Below are positions 1-5,419 of a stretch of 5,419 bases of DNA, in pieces; the stretch's first letter is position 1, and every line of letters begins with the position of its first letter. Source of the stretch: an uncultured Ruminiclostridium sp. (lineage in GTDB: Bacteria; Bacillota; Clostridia; Oscillospirales; Ruminococcaceae). The stretch is taken from NCBI GenBank assembly GCA_934462775.1, contig CAKSIR010000140.1:1-5419 (forward strand). Reading direction: 5' to 3'. Made by a program: the position numbers and the translations under genes. The notes under the pieces are model-generated. The model did no database searches and was not told the origin of the DNA. It was given only the letters and a program-made list of their open reading frames with translations.

Positions 1-65
1 TTTTTGACGAGGCTGAAAACAGACTCCATGCACAGAAGGCGGTTATGGTTAAGCTGATGGCTTGA
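1..65 (+). CDS. C-terminal end of an unidentified protein (partial)
   Basis: The frame starting at base 3 is open from the window edge to a TGA at 63-65 and encodes 20 residues, beginning FDEAENRLHA and ending VMVKLMA. The other two plus frames carry stops (TGA at 5-7 and at 55-57). The strong intrinsic terminator that begins 15 bases later supports a real gene end here. The tail is charged and probably helical. It does not resemble the usual C-terminus of FtsZ, the gene that often precedes spoIIGA in Firmicutes. I do not recognise the protein, and too little is visible to assign a function. Confidence 0.6.
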   Translation, partial: FDEAENRLHAQKAVMVKLMA

Positions 66-79
66 TAAAATGTTTTTTC

Positions 80-120
80 ATCTCCTATGGTATGTATGCC
101 ATAGGAGATTTTTTATTATT
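80..120 (+). terminator. Intrinsic terminator after the upstream gene
   Basis: An 11-bp perfect inverted repeat (80-90, ATCTCCTATGG, with 99-109) closes a loop of 8 bases and runs straight into a T-rich tail (TTTTTTATTATT, 109-120). It lies 14 bases after the TGA of the upstream partial gene. There is no matching T-run for the opposite direction, so it should act only on plus-strand transcription. It isolates spoIIGA-sigE from upstream transcription. Confidence 0.9.
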
Positions 121-346
121 GCGGAGAAGAAGATAGATGTTTTTAAGTTCCATAAATTTACAGCCGATTTCGCATAATTGAAGTTTTACGCAATCAAGAG
201 AACCACCCGCCCATAAAAACACAAAAACTCAATATACCACTCAAAACGTCAAAAACAATTCATACACACCATGAAATCGCAGAAAAATCTCTGTTACAAT
301 GACATTTTTCTCATGCAAAAGAATGTATAATTAACATGGTGATTGA
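121..346. other. Non-coding leader region upstream of spoIIGA
   Basis: No credible reading frame is visible on either strand. The stretch is A+T-rich, and between bases 210 and 272 the plus strand has a single G (248). Within this lies an imperfect direct repeat, AAAACACAAAAAC (216-228) and AAAACGTCAAAAAC (243-256). Two possible -10 elements lie nearer to spoIIGA, TACAAT (295-300) and TATAAT (326-331). This is the expected place for control of spoIIGA-sigE, which in Bacillus subtilis depends on phosphorylated Spo0A and sigma-A. I found no good match to the Spo0A box TGTCGAA; the best is CGTCAAA (247-253, 5 of 7). Confidence 0.5.
299..331 (+). promoter_or_regulatory. Candidate spoIIGA promoter with long spacer
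   Basis: ATGACA (299-304, 5 of 6 to TTGACA) and a perfect TATAAT (326-331) are separated by 21 bp. The Bacillus subtilis spoIIG promoter is known for a spacer of about 22 bp that needs Spo0A~P, so the geometry is suggestive. A start near 337-339 would leave a leader of only about 9 bases before the spoIIGA ATG. The alternative is ATGAAA (271-276) with TACAAT (295-300), 18 bp apart, which gives a leader of about 40 bases. I cannot decide between the two from sequence alone. Confidence 0.35.
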
Positions 347-1174
347 ATGACGATTTACATAGATGTTCTCATAATAATAAATATATATGTAACATTTTTT
401 CTTATAAAAGCAACTGCAATTTTTATGCATCTGCAAATTTCCGTTGGACGCTGCATTGCAGGTTCAATTTTAGGCGGCTTATCCTCGTTGATAATTTTAC
501 TGCCGAGCCTTATTCTGCCGCTTAATATTTTGCTTAAATGCATTTGCGGTTGTGTGATTGCGGCAAGTTCCTTCGGATTCAAAGACTTCCGCACGTTTAC
601 ACGCAAATTTGTGATTTTTATGCTGGTAAACCTGATTTTTGCAGGCATAATGCTGCTTTTATGGTTCTTTGCCGCGCCCCTTGGCATGGTCTACAATAAT
701 GGAATCGTCTATTTCGATATTTCGTTTTTTACAATAACTGTTTCGACTCTTATTTCTTATTTTGCAATACGACTTGTACGATATATTTTTGATTTAAGGT
801 CAGCAACTGATGCGAAATACAAAGTGGTAATCGTTTACAACAAGGCACAGGTTGTTATTGACGGGTTTGCCGACAGCGGAAATTCACTTGTCGACTTTGT
901 TACAGGGCTTCCGGTTATAATATGCAGCCCGGAGGTATGCAAAGCGGCTGCGCCTGACGGCATTGAAAATATACTGATCAGCGGCTCAGCGATAAAAGGA
1001 GTGCGGATTATTCCCTACTCCACTATCGGAAAAAGCGGAATCGTTGTTGCATACAAGCCTGACAAAATCACGATTTCTAACGGCAAAACATCAAAGGATG
1101 TCTGCGCACTGATTGGCATTTCAGAAAACAGCAGCAACCATCAAGCTATTTTTAACCCCAAAATAATCTTATAG
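347..1174 (+). CDS. spoIIGA: Sporulation sigma-E factor-processing peptidase SpoIIGA
   Basis: Membrane-embedded aspartic protease that cleaves the pro-sequence from pro-sigma-E in the mother cell at the sporulation septum. The 275-residue product has an N-terminal half with about five membrane segments (roughly residues 4-24, 36-57, 60-77, 87-112, 125-146) and a soluble C-terminal protease domain. The catalytic motif is DSGN at 176-179, within [18 protein letters not shown]. Downstream are [12 protein letters not shown] (220-231), KPDKITI (238-244) and ALIGIS (254-259), all matching the family. Its start IYIDV also resembles B. subtilis SpoIIGA (IYLDV, from memory). An in-frame TGA lies directly before the ATG (344-346), so no longer start is possible without going past a stop. 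A weak Shine-Dalgarno GGTGA (338-342) lies 4 bases upstream. The protein is shorter than B. subtilis SpoIIGA (about 309), and the usual D-P after DSGNxL is D-F. sigE follows after 17 bases, as expected for its substrate. Confidence 0.95.
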   Translation: MTIYIDVLIIINIYVTFFLIKATAIFMHLQISVGRCIAGSILGGLSSLIILLPSLILPLNILLKCICGCVIAASSFGFKDFRTFTRKFVIFMLVNLIFAGIMLLLWFFAAPLGMVYNNGIVYFDISFFTITVSTLISYFAIRLVRYIFDLRSATDAKYKVVIVYNKAQVVIDGFADSGNSLVDFVTGLPVIICSPEVCKAAAPDGIENILISGSAIKGVRIIPYSTIGKSGIVVAYKPDKITISNGKTSKDVCALIGISENSSNHQAIFNPKIIL

Positions 1175-1176
1175 AT

Positions 1177-1183
1177 GAAAGGA
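1177..1183 (+). promoter_or_regulatory. Ribosome binding site that decides the sigE start
   Basis: GAAAGGA (1177-1183) lies 8 bases before the ATG at 1192. The in-frame ATG at 1183 overlaps this Shine-Dalgarno with no spacing, so it is unlikely to be the initiation codon. The same GAAAGGA motif, 7 bases from the ATG, precedes the U32-family gene on the other strand. Confidence 0.75.
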
Positions 1184-1191
1184 TGAGAGAA

Positions 1192-1899
1192 ATGAACGCA
1201 GTAATGCAGAAAATTCATATCTTAATGCTCAGATTACTGGGTGAAAAGTCGGTTTTATACATAAACGGTGCTGAATCGCTGCCGCCTCCGCTTTCAAAGG
1301 AAGATGAAGAAATTGCGTTCAGGCTGTTGGAAACCGACTTCAACAAGGGACGCGAAACGCTTATTGTTCACAATCTGCGATTGGTGGTTTACATTGCCAA
1401 GAAGTTTGAATCCAGCGGTGTTGGAATCGAAGACCTAATTTCAATCGGTACAATCGGACTTATCAAGGCTGTAAACACGTTCAGCACGGACAAGAACATC
1501 AAGCTCGCAACATATGCGTCGCGCTGCATTGAAAATGAAATTCTCATGTTTCTCAGAAAATCCAATCAATATAAATACGAGGTATCTATTGACGAGCCGC
1601 TGAACATTGATTGGGACGGAAACGAGCTGCTGCTGTCAGACGTTCTGGGAACTGACGACGATATTGTCAATGTGAATATCGAAAACGAGGTTGAGAAGCA
1701 GCTGCTGCTTGAGGCGGTCGATAAGCTTAACGATCGTGAAAAGCTGATTATGGAAATGCGTTTCGGATTGAAGGACGGTAAAGAGCGAACTCAAAAAGAG
1801 GTTGCAGATTTAATAGGAATATCACAGAGCTATATTTCACGGCTCGAAAAGCGCATTATCAAACGTCTGAAAAACGACCTTGAAAAGCTGAGCAGCTGA
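1192..1899 (+). CDS. sigE: RNA polymerase sporulation sigma factor SigE (pro-sigma-E)
   Basis: Mother-cell sigma factor of early sporulation, made as an inactive precursor that SpoIIGA activates by cleavage. The product is 235 residues from the ATG at 1192 (238 from the ATG at 1183). An amphipathic pro-sequence of about 22 residues is followed by [16 protein letters not shown], aligning with the B. subtilis processing region. The expected cut by alignment is between L22 and Y23. Region 2 includes [12 protein letters not shown] (61-72), [18 protein letters not shown] and [18 protein letters not shown] (105-122). The sigma-E hallmark [18 protein letters not shown] is at 140-157. The region 4 helix-turn-helix is at about 200-226 ([20 protein letters not shown]). 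All regions are intact and very close to B. subtilis SigE (239 residues). It is co-transcribed with spoIIGA. In Bacillus and many Clostridia sigG comes next, but here a recombinase gene does. The start choice is the only real uncertainty. Confidence 0.97.
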   Translation: MNAVMQKIHILMLRLLGEKSVLYINGAESLPPPLSKEDEEIAFRLLETDFNKGRETLIVHNLRLVVYIAKKFESSGVGIEDLISIGTIGLIKAVNTFSTDKNIKLATYASRCIENEILMFLRKSNQYKYEVSIDEPLNIDWDGNELLLSDVLGTDDDIVNVNIENEVEKQLLLEAVDKLNDREKLIMEMRFGLKDGKERTQKEVADLIGISQSYISRLEKRIIKRLKNDLEKLSS

Positions 1900-1901
1900 T
1901 A

Positions 1902-1930
1902 TTGAAAAAAACCTCTTTTCGTGCTATAAT
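1902..1930 (+). promoter_or_regulatory. Strong sigma-A promoter for the recombinase gene
   Basis: TTGAAA (1902-1907, 5 of 6) and a perfect TATAAT (1925-1930) are separated by the ideal 17 bp. TGC directly before the -10 (1922-1924) makes an extended -10. The predicted start is near 1936-1938, leaving a leader of about 28 bases before the ATG at 1965. The -35 begins three bases after the sigE stop, so the recombinase can be expressed in vegetative cells independently of spoIIGA-sigE. There is no terminator between sigE and this promoter, so readthrough is also possible. Confidence 0.85.
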
Positions 1931-1931
1931 T

Positions 1932-1942
1932 GTTACAGTAAC
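1932..1942. repeat. Palindrome at the predicted recombinase transcription start
   Basis: GTTAC-A-GTAAC is a perfect 5-bp inverted repeat around a single central base, two bases after the TATAAT box and covering the predicted +1. The position suits a repressor operator, but the arms are short. No known operator (for example GAAC-N4-GTTC of Gram-positive LexA) is matched. The functional reading is inference. Confidence 0.3.
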
Positions 1943-1951
1943 TAAGGCACT

Positions 1952-1957
1952 GAGAGG
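1952..1957 (+). promoter_or_regulatory. Ribosome binding site for the recombinase gene
   Basis: GAGAGG lies 7 bases before the ATG at 1965. It supports this start over the TTG at 1902, which overlaps the -35 element and would lie upstream of the predicted transcript. Confidence 0.75.
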
Positions 1958-1964
1958 ATTTGTC

Positions 1965-2990
1965 ATGGAATTTGATTATAAAAGCGACTGTCCGTCATAT
2001 CTGAATGACTTTCTGAATTATCTCACAACGGTTAAGTCACGCTCTGCGTTGACCGTAAAAAACTATTACTACGACTTAAAGACTTATCTGCGTTTCTTGA
2101 AGATAAAAAACGGACTTGCTTCAAAAAACGACTTTGAAAATATCAGAATAGAGGATTGTTCGGAGGAGCTTGTAAAAAAAGTTACCCTTGAAGATTTGCT
2201 GGAATATCTTACATTTACGGCAGACGAGCTGAAAAATCAAGCCAAGGCACGCTCAAGAAAAGGCGTTTCGCTGCGGCAGTTCTACAAATACCTTACCTAC
2301 ACAAAAATGTGGTTTGACGTCAGTCCCGCTCAGCGGCTTGAGCTGCCAACGCCAAAGCCCGCGCTGCCAAAACACCTTACCGTTGAGCAAGCTACCCATT
2401 TGCTTAATCAGATTTCGGTTATAGACAGCTGGCAGGACGCGCGTGATTTCTGCATGGTAACCTTTTTCCTTAACTGCGGAATGCGTCTTTCCGAGCTTGT
2501 AGGGCTGAATGTGAACAGCTGCATTGAAACGATGGACTTTGACACAGGCGAAAAAGTTTCATATATTAAGGTTCTCGGCAAGGGCAGCAAGGAGCGTATT
2601 ATTTACCTCAACAGCTCCTGTAAGGAAGCATATAAGCTGTGCGTTTCCAGACGTCCCAATGAATTCAAAAAATGCGACGCTCTCTTTCTGAGTTCAAGAG
2701 GTACGCGCATTTCCAACAGACGCGTTGAACAGATAATAGACGAAAAGCTCAGGCTTGCCGGGCTTTCAGGCATGGGATTTTCGGTACACAAGCTTCGTCA
2801 CACCGCAGCAACCTTGATGTATCAGAACGGAGTTGACGTGCGGGTGCTGAAAGAGGTGCTTGGCCATGAGAACCTTGGAACAACCCAGATTTACACCCAT
2901 GTTGCAAACAAGCAGCTTAAGCAGGCGGTGGATAAAAATCCACTTGACAATACGGCACTGAAGCCTGTTGACAAAACTGACGACAAATAA
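1965..2990 (+). CDS. Tyrosine site-specific recombinase, XerC/XerD-like
   Basis: Tyrosine recombinase that cuts and rejoins DNA through a covalent 3'-phosphotyrosine intermediate. The 341-residue product has an N-terminal SAM-like core-binding domain (about 8-115; SYLNDFLNYLTTVKSRSALT) and a C-terminal catalytic domain (about 135-320). All catalytic residues are visible: R174 (CGMRLSEL), K206 (GKGSKER), H275 and R278 (HKLRHTAATLMYQNG), H301 (LGHENL) and Y310 (TQIYTHV). The motifs are Xer-like. The protein is about 40 residues longer than typical XerC/D (near 300), with extra sequence in the N-terminal domain (about 46-75) and a short polar C-terminal tail (about 324-341). No adjacent excisionase, attachment-site repeats or phage genes are visible, which favours a resident Xer enzyme over a mobile-element integrase. 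It has its own promoter and a terminator directly after the stop. XerC, XerD or a single-Xer function cannot be distinguished here, so no symbol is given. Confidence 0.9.
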   Translation: MEFDYKSDCPSYLNDFLNYLTTVKSRSALTVKNYYYDLKTYLRFLKIKNGLASKNDFENIRIEDCSEELVKKVTLEDLLEYLTFTADELKNQAKARSRKGVSLRQFYKYLTYTKMWFDVSPAQRLELPTPKPALPKHLTVEQATHLLNQISVIDSWQDARDFCMVTFFLNCGMRLSELVGLNVNSCIETMDFDTGEKVSYIKVLGKGSKERIIYLNSSCKEAYKLCVSRRPNEFKKCDALFLSSRGTRISNRRVEQIIDEKLRLAGLSGMGFSVHKLRHTAATLMYQNGVDVRVLKEVLGHENLGTTQIYTHVANKQLKQAVDKNPLDNTALKPVDKTDDK

Positions 2991-2991
2991 T

Positions 2992-3025
2992 AAACGGTAT
3001 CTGATTTAGTTCAGATACCGTTTTC
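2992..3025. terminator. Shared intrinsic terminator between convergent genes
   Basis: A perfect 13-bp inverted repeat (AAACGGTATCTGA at 2992-3004, with 3011-3023) closes a 6-base loop. On the plus strand the stem ends in GTTTTC (3020-3025), serving the recombinase gene whose stop ends at 2990. Read on the minus strand, the stem begins with A-T pairs and is followed by a T-rich TATTATTTG, so it can also terminate the U32-family gene, whose stop codon (3026-3028) lies two bases beyond the stem. The two stops are only 35 bases apart. Confidence 0.85.
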
Positions 3026-4231
3026 TTAATTTTCCGAAGGTCTGCGGATAATGGAATGAGGCGGAAAAGCTCTGTCAAAAGGAACCTTCAGCTTTTCGGT
3101 AGCATGGTTTGCTATTTCTACCTCTTCCCCTGCCAGATTGTATATCTTTTCAGGTGCAAACTTTACAGGCTGTGAATTTGGAGAGAGAATTTCTAAATTG
3201 TCGGTGCGCTTGAAATAATTGCGCTGTGTAATGTTCAGAATACCGTTTTCAAAGCCGTCAACAACTCCGACAAAATCGTATTCGCGCTGATAACCGCTGT
3301 CCTCGTAATACTGACAGGCATTTGGATGTCCGAAGAAGAAGCCTGTGCAGTATGGGCGGTGACTTACCTTGAACACTTCTTCCCTTGCCCACTGCGGAAC
3401 GCTTTCGCCCTTTGAAACAGCGTCAAGCGCTGCACGGTAAGCGTTGGTCACTGTTGCCACATAGTATGACGATTTTGCGCGACCCTCAATTTTGAAGCTG
3501 GTAACGCCTGCGTCTATCAGCTTGTCCAGATGTTCTATCATGCACATATCCTTGGCGTTGAGAATATAGGAACCTCTGTCGTCCTCGAAGAGCTGATAAA
3601 ACTGTCCCTCGCGCTTTTCCTCCATAAGGTAATACTTCCATCTGCAAGGCTGAGCACATTCGCCTCTGTTCGCGTCACGTCCCGTAAGGTACGACGAAAG
3701 CAGACATCTTCCCGAAAATGAAACGCACATTGCGCCGTGAACAAAGGTTTCAATTTCCATATCGTCGGGAATTTTATCGCGGATTTTCTTGATTTCCTCA
3801 ATACCGACCTCGCGCGCAAGAACAATTCTCTTTGCGCCCATTTTGTAAAGCTCGTTGGCGGTAACGTAGTTCACAATACCGACCTGCGTCGACATATGAA
3901 TTTCCAGCCTCGGAGCGTACTTCTTAACCATTGCCATAACGCCCAGATCGCAGACTATAACCGCGTCAACGCCGCAGTCCTGAGCATATTTTATAAATTC
4001 CGGAAACTGCTCCGTTTCATCGTTTGTAGGCAGCGTGTTACAGGTAAGGTGAACCTTTACGCCTTTGCTGTGGGCAAATTCAACCGCTTTCTTTAAAGCG
4101 TCAGCGTCAAAATTTTTCGGATTAGCTCTCATTCCGAACATTTTTCCGCCAAGATAAACTGCGTTGCAGCCGTATTCAACGGCTGACTGCAAACATTCAT
4201 AATCGCCTGCCGGCGACAGTAATTCCAACAT
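3026..4231 (-). CDS. U32-family protein, probable tRNA uridine-hydroxylation factor (TrhP-like)
   Basis: The 401-residue product belongs to the peptidase U32 family (start MLELLSPAGDYECLQSAVEY). Residues 1 to about 300 form the TIM-barrel-like U32 domain, followed by the U32 C-terminal domain (about 315-398). The family signature is clear at 161-179 (ETFVHGAMCVSFSGRCLLS). C169, C176, C192 and C230 have almost the spacing of the Fe-S ligands known in the U32 protein UbiU, so a 4Fe-4S cluster is likely; C196 is a further candidate. Proteolysis is historical naming; characterised bacterial relatives (TrhP/YegQ, B. subtilis YrrN/YrrO) act in prephenate-dependent 5-hydroxyuridine formation at tRNA position 34, and the length matches YrrO (about 420). 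Shine-Dalgarno GAAAGGA (4239-4245) lies 7 bases before the ATG. mltG ends 18 bases upstream, the same neighbourhood as yrrL-yrrM-yrrN-yrrO in B. subtilis but lacking the methyltransferase gene. The family call is firm; the substrate is inferred. Confidence 0.9.
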   Translation of the reverse strand: MLELLSPAGDYECLQSAVEYGCNAVYLGGKMFGMRANPKNFDADALKKAVEFAHSKGVKVHLTCNTLPTNDETEQFPEFIKYAQDCGVDAVIVCDLGVMAMVKKYAPRLEIHMSTQVGIVNYVTANELYKMGAKRIVLAREVGIEEIKKIRDKIPDDMEIETFVHGAMCVSFSGRCLLSSYLTGRDANRGECAQPCRWKYYLMEEKREGQFYQLFEDDRGSYILNAKDMCMIEHLDKLIDAGVTSFKIEGRAKSSYYVATVTNAYRAALDAVSKGESVPQWAREEVFKVSHRPYCTGFFFGHPNACQYYEDSGYQREYDFVGVVDGFENGILNITQRNYFKRTDNLEILSPNSQPVKFAPEKIYNLAGEEVEIANHATEKLKVPFDRAFPPHSIIRRPSEN

Positions 4232-4238
4232 TACAATA

Positions 4239-4245
4239 TCCTTTC
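4239..4245 (-). promoter_or_regulatory. Ribosome binding site of the U32-family gene
   Basis: On the minus strand GAAAGGA lies 7 bases before the ATG (4229-4231) within the 18-base gap after the mltG stop. There is no room for a separate promoter in this gap, which supports co-transcription with mltG. Confidence 0.75.
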
Positions 4246-4249
4246 GGGT

Positions 4250-5419
4250 TTATTCAGCAAGTCCTGCAAGCACCAGATTGCGCTCGTGCTCAGCAACTGT
4301 GGACGCATAGTACATTTCAAGGGTATCCTCGTTTGCGCAGAAGTAGTAGTAATTTGTGCTTGGCGCGTCAAGAACTGCCTTAATGGCGTCCATACCTGGA
4401 TTGCAGATAGGTCCAACCGGAATTCCCACAGTGACATAAGTGTTGTATGCGTTGAACATATCTGTGTAATCCGATTGTTTTCCGTCAATGTAAGGCTTGA
4501 TGTTATTTTCAACATAAAGCACGGTAACGTCCGACTGGAGATACGGGTAAACCTCGCTGTTGTGAAGTCTGTTCAGAAAAACGCTGGCAACAAGCTGCAT
4601 ATCCTCAACTGTTCCCGCCTCAGACTGAACCATTGACGCAAGGGTTATCAGCTCGTCAAGAGTGAGTCCCATTGAGTTCATTTTCTTGTACATTTCCTTC
4701 GTAATCTTTTCGTTGAAGTTAGCGTACATCTTGTCGGCAGCGGTTTTTGCATAAGTGCTTGTATCATAATCGGGATCGTCCTTCAGCTCGTCAACAACGA
4801 AAAATTCGTAGGTATCAGGGAACAAATAGCCCTCAAGCTGATTGAATTTCAGCGAATTCTGAAGCACTCGCTTTTCAAAGCTGTACTTGTTCTGCTTATC
4901 CTTGTAATATTTAGCAAAATCATCGGCGCGGCATACATAATTTTGCTCAAGCAGCTCGCCGATTTCCCTTGCTGTCATGCCTTCGGTAATTCTTATCGTT
5001 ACCGTTTCCCTCACCTTTGTGACTGACTGGAGGGTCCTGACAATTGAGCTGTATGACATTGTCGAGCTGAGAGTGTAAATTCCGCTGATGTACTTTCCGT
5101 CAGCGTCGCTGACTTTGGAATAGACCTCAAAAAGCTTGGGTAGATCAATAATGCCGTTCTGCTGAAGAATGTCGGCAACCTCGTCGGTTGTGGCGTTTTC
5201 GGGTATTTCGATTTCAACATCGAACTCATTCTGTGCAATTCCCGTAAAGTCAAGAGCGGAACGCACTATATAAAAAGCGAAAAATGCCGAAAGCGAAATT
5301 ATAAGCACAGACAGCAGAACTCCGCCGAAAATGTGTGCAAAGGTTCTCCTTCGTTCATAGCTTTTCTGCTCTTTTTTACGCTTTGCTTTAAGGGCAGCGG
5401 CTTTTTTCCTTTTCTGAGC
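4250..5419 (-). CDS. mltG: Endolytic murein transglycosylase MltG (N-terminus cut by window edge)
   Basis: Membrane-anchored lytic transglycosylase (YceG family) that cleaves nascent glycan strands and is thought to set their length during wall synthesis. The frame is open to the window edge; 389 residues are visible. A basic cytoplasmic tail rich in K, R and A (AQKRKKAAALKAKRKK) is followed by one membrane helix (about 28-52), a LysM-like subdomain (about 65-130; IEIPENATTDEVADILQQNG), and the catalytic domain. The latter has LEGYLFPDTYEF (195-206), LASMVQSEAG with the catalytic Glu at visible residue 267 (codon 4619-4621), ASVFLNRL, and the conserved end with GIPVGPICNPG, YYYF and AEH. The GTG at 5306-5308 falls inside the membrane helix and is not the start; the true start lies beyond the window. 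The C-terminus is complete (TAA at 4250-4252). It is the upstream member of a likely operon with the U32-family gene. Confidence 0.95.
   Translation of the reverse strand, partial: AQKRKKAAALKAKRKKEQKSYERRRTFAHIFGGVLLSVLIISLSAFFAFYIVRSALDFTGIAQNEFDVEIEIPENATTDEVADILQQNGIIDLPKLFEVYSKVSDADGKYISGIYTLSSTMSYSSIVRTLQSVTKVRETVTIRITEGMTAREIGELLEQNYVCRADDFAKYYKDKQNKYSFEKRVLQNSLKFNQLEGYLFPDTYEFFVVDELKDDPDYDTSTYAKTAADKMYANFNEKITKEMYKKMNSMGLTLDELITLASMVQSEAGTVEDMQLVASVFLNRLHNSEVYPYLQSDVTVLYVENNIKPYIDGKQSDYTDMFNAYNTYVTVGIPVGPICNPGMDAIKAVLDAPSTNYYYFCANEDTLEMYYASTVAEHERNLVLAGLAE

Noticed and set aside
318..326. Sigma-H type -10 (GAAT at 321-324)
   Set aside because: No AGGA-type -35 lies at the required distance and the flanking bases do not fit the consensus.
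121..346. Small gene or riboswitch in the spoIIGA leader
   Set aside because: Frames on both strands are broken by stops after a few codons, and the A/C-rich plus strand has too little G to form a stable RNA fold.
371..400. dif-like sequence (ATATATATGTAACATT), relevant because of the Xer gene
   Set aside because: Only a few bases resemble the right arm of Bacillus dif, there is no left arm, and it lies inside spoIIGA where A/T-rich codons explain it.
343..525. Short 60-codon open frame overlapping the start of spoIIGA
   Set aside because: It is an out-of-frame shadow of spoIIGA with no homology that I recognise and no separate ribosome binding site.
1902..1964. N-terminal extension of the recombinase from the TTG at 1902 (21 more residues, starting MKKTSF)
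   Set aside because: It overlaps the -35 and -10 boxes and lacks its own Shine-Dalgarno, while the ATG at 1965 has GAGAGG at the right distance and begins just before the conserved core-binding domain.
1965..2990. Integrase of an integrated mobile element
   Set aside because: There are no attachment repeats, tRNA gene, excisionase or phage genes nearby, base composition looks like that of its neighbours, and the gene sits neatly between housekeeping and sporulation genes.
5306..5308. GTG as the start of mltG
   Set aside because: It lies inside the membrane helix and the frame continues upstream through a basic cytoplasmic tail to the window edge, so the gene is cut by the window.

Overview
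The window looks like a piece of chromosome from an endospore-forming, low-to-moderate G+C Firmicute, most likely a member of the Clostridia. The evidence is a SpoIIGA/pro-sigma-E pair, Gram-positive style Shine-Dalgarno sequences (GAAAGGA, GAGAGG), sigma-A promoters close to consensus, and a close-packed mltG/U32-protein pair like that of Bacillus and Clostridium. A gut Ruminococcaceae/Oscillospiraceae-type organism would fit, but that finer placement is a guess.

Layout. The last 20 codons of an unidentified gene on the plus strand (1-65) are followed by a clean intrinsic terminator (80-120). A 226-base non-coding stretch (121-346) then leads into spoIIGA (347-1174) and sigE (1192-1899), which form a two-gene operon. 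A tyrosine recombinase of the Xer type (1965-2990) follows on the same strand, with its own near-perfect extended -10 sigma-A promoter just after the sigE stop codon. A 13-bp perfect hairpin (2992-3023) separates this block from a convergent minus-strand block, read from right to left: mltG (5419-4250, its N-terminus cut by the window edge) and a U32-family protein (4231-3026), 18 bases apart.

How the genes work together. SpoIIGA is the membrane-bound aspartic protease that removes the pro-sequence of pro-sigma-E in the mother cell after asymmetric septation. Its catalytic DSGN motif is intact, and SigE keeps a pro-sequence followed by all sigma regions, so the sporulation switch looks functional. 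The recombinase has the full R-K-H-R-H-Y catalytic set and probably acts in chromosome dimer resolution or another site-specific recombination. MltG (peptidoglycan lytic transglycosylase) and the U32 protein (probable tRNA uridine hydroxylation factor, TrhP-like, with a likely Fe-S cluster) form a housekeeping pair.

I see no new biological system here. The points most worth a second look are the recombinase sitting where sigG usually follows sigE, the palindrome at its predicted transcription start, the unusual geometry of the spoIIGA promoter region, and an A/C-rich imperfect direct repeat upstream of spoIIGA.
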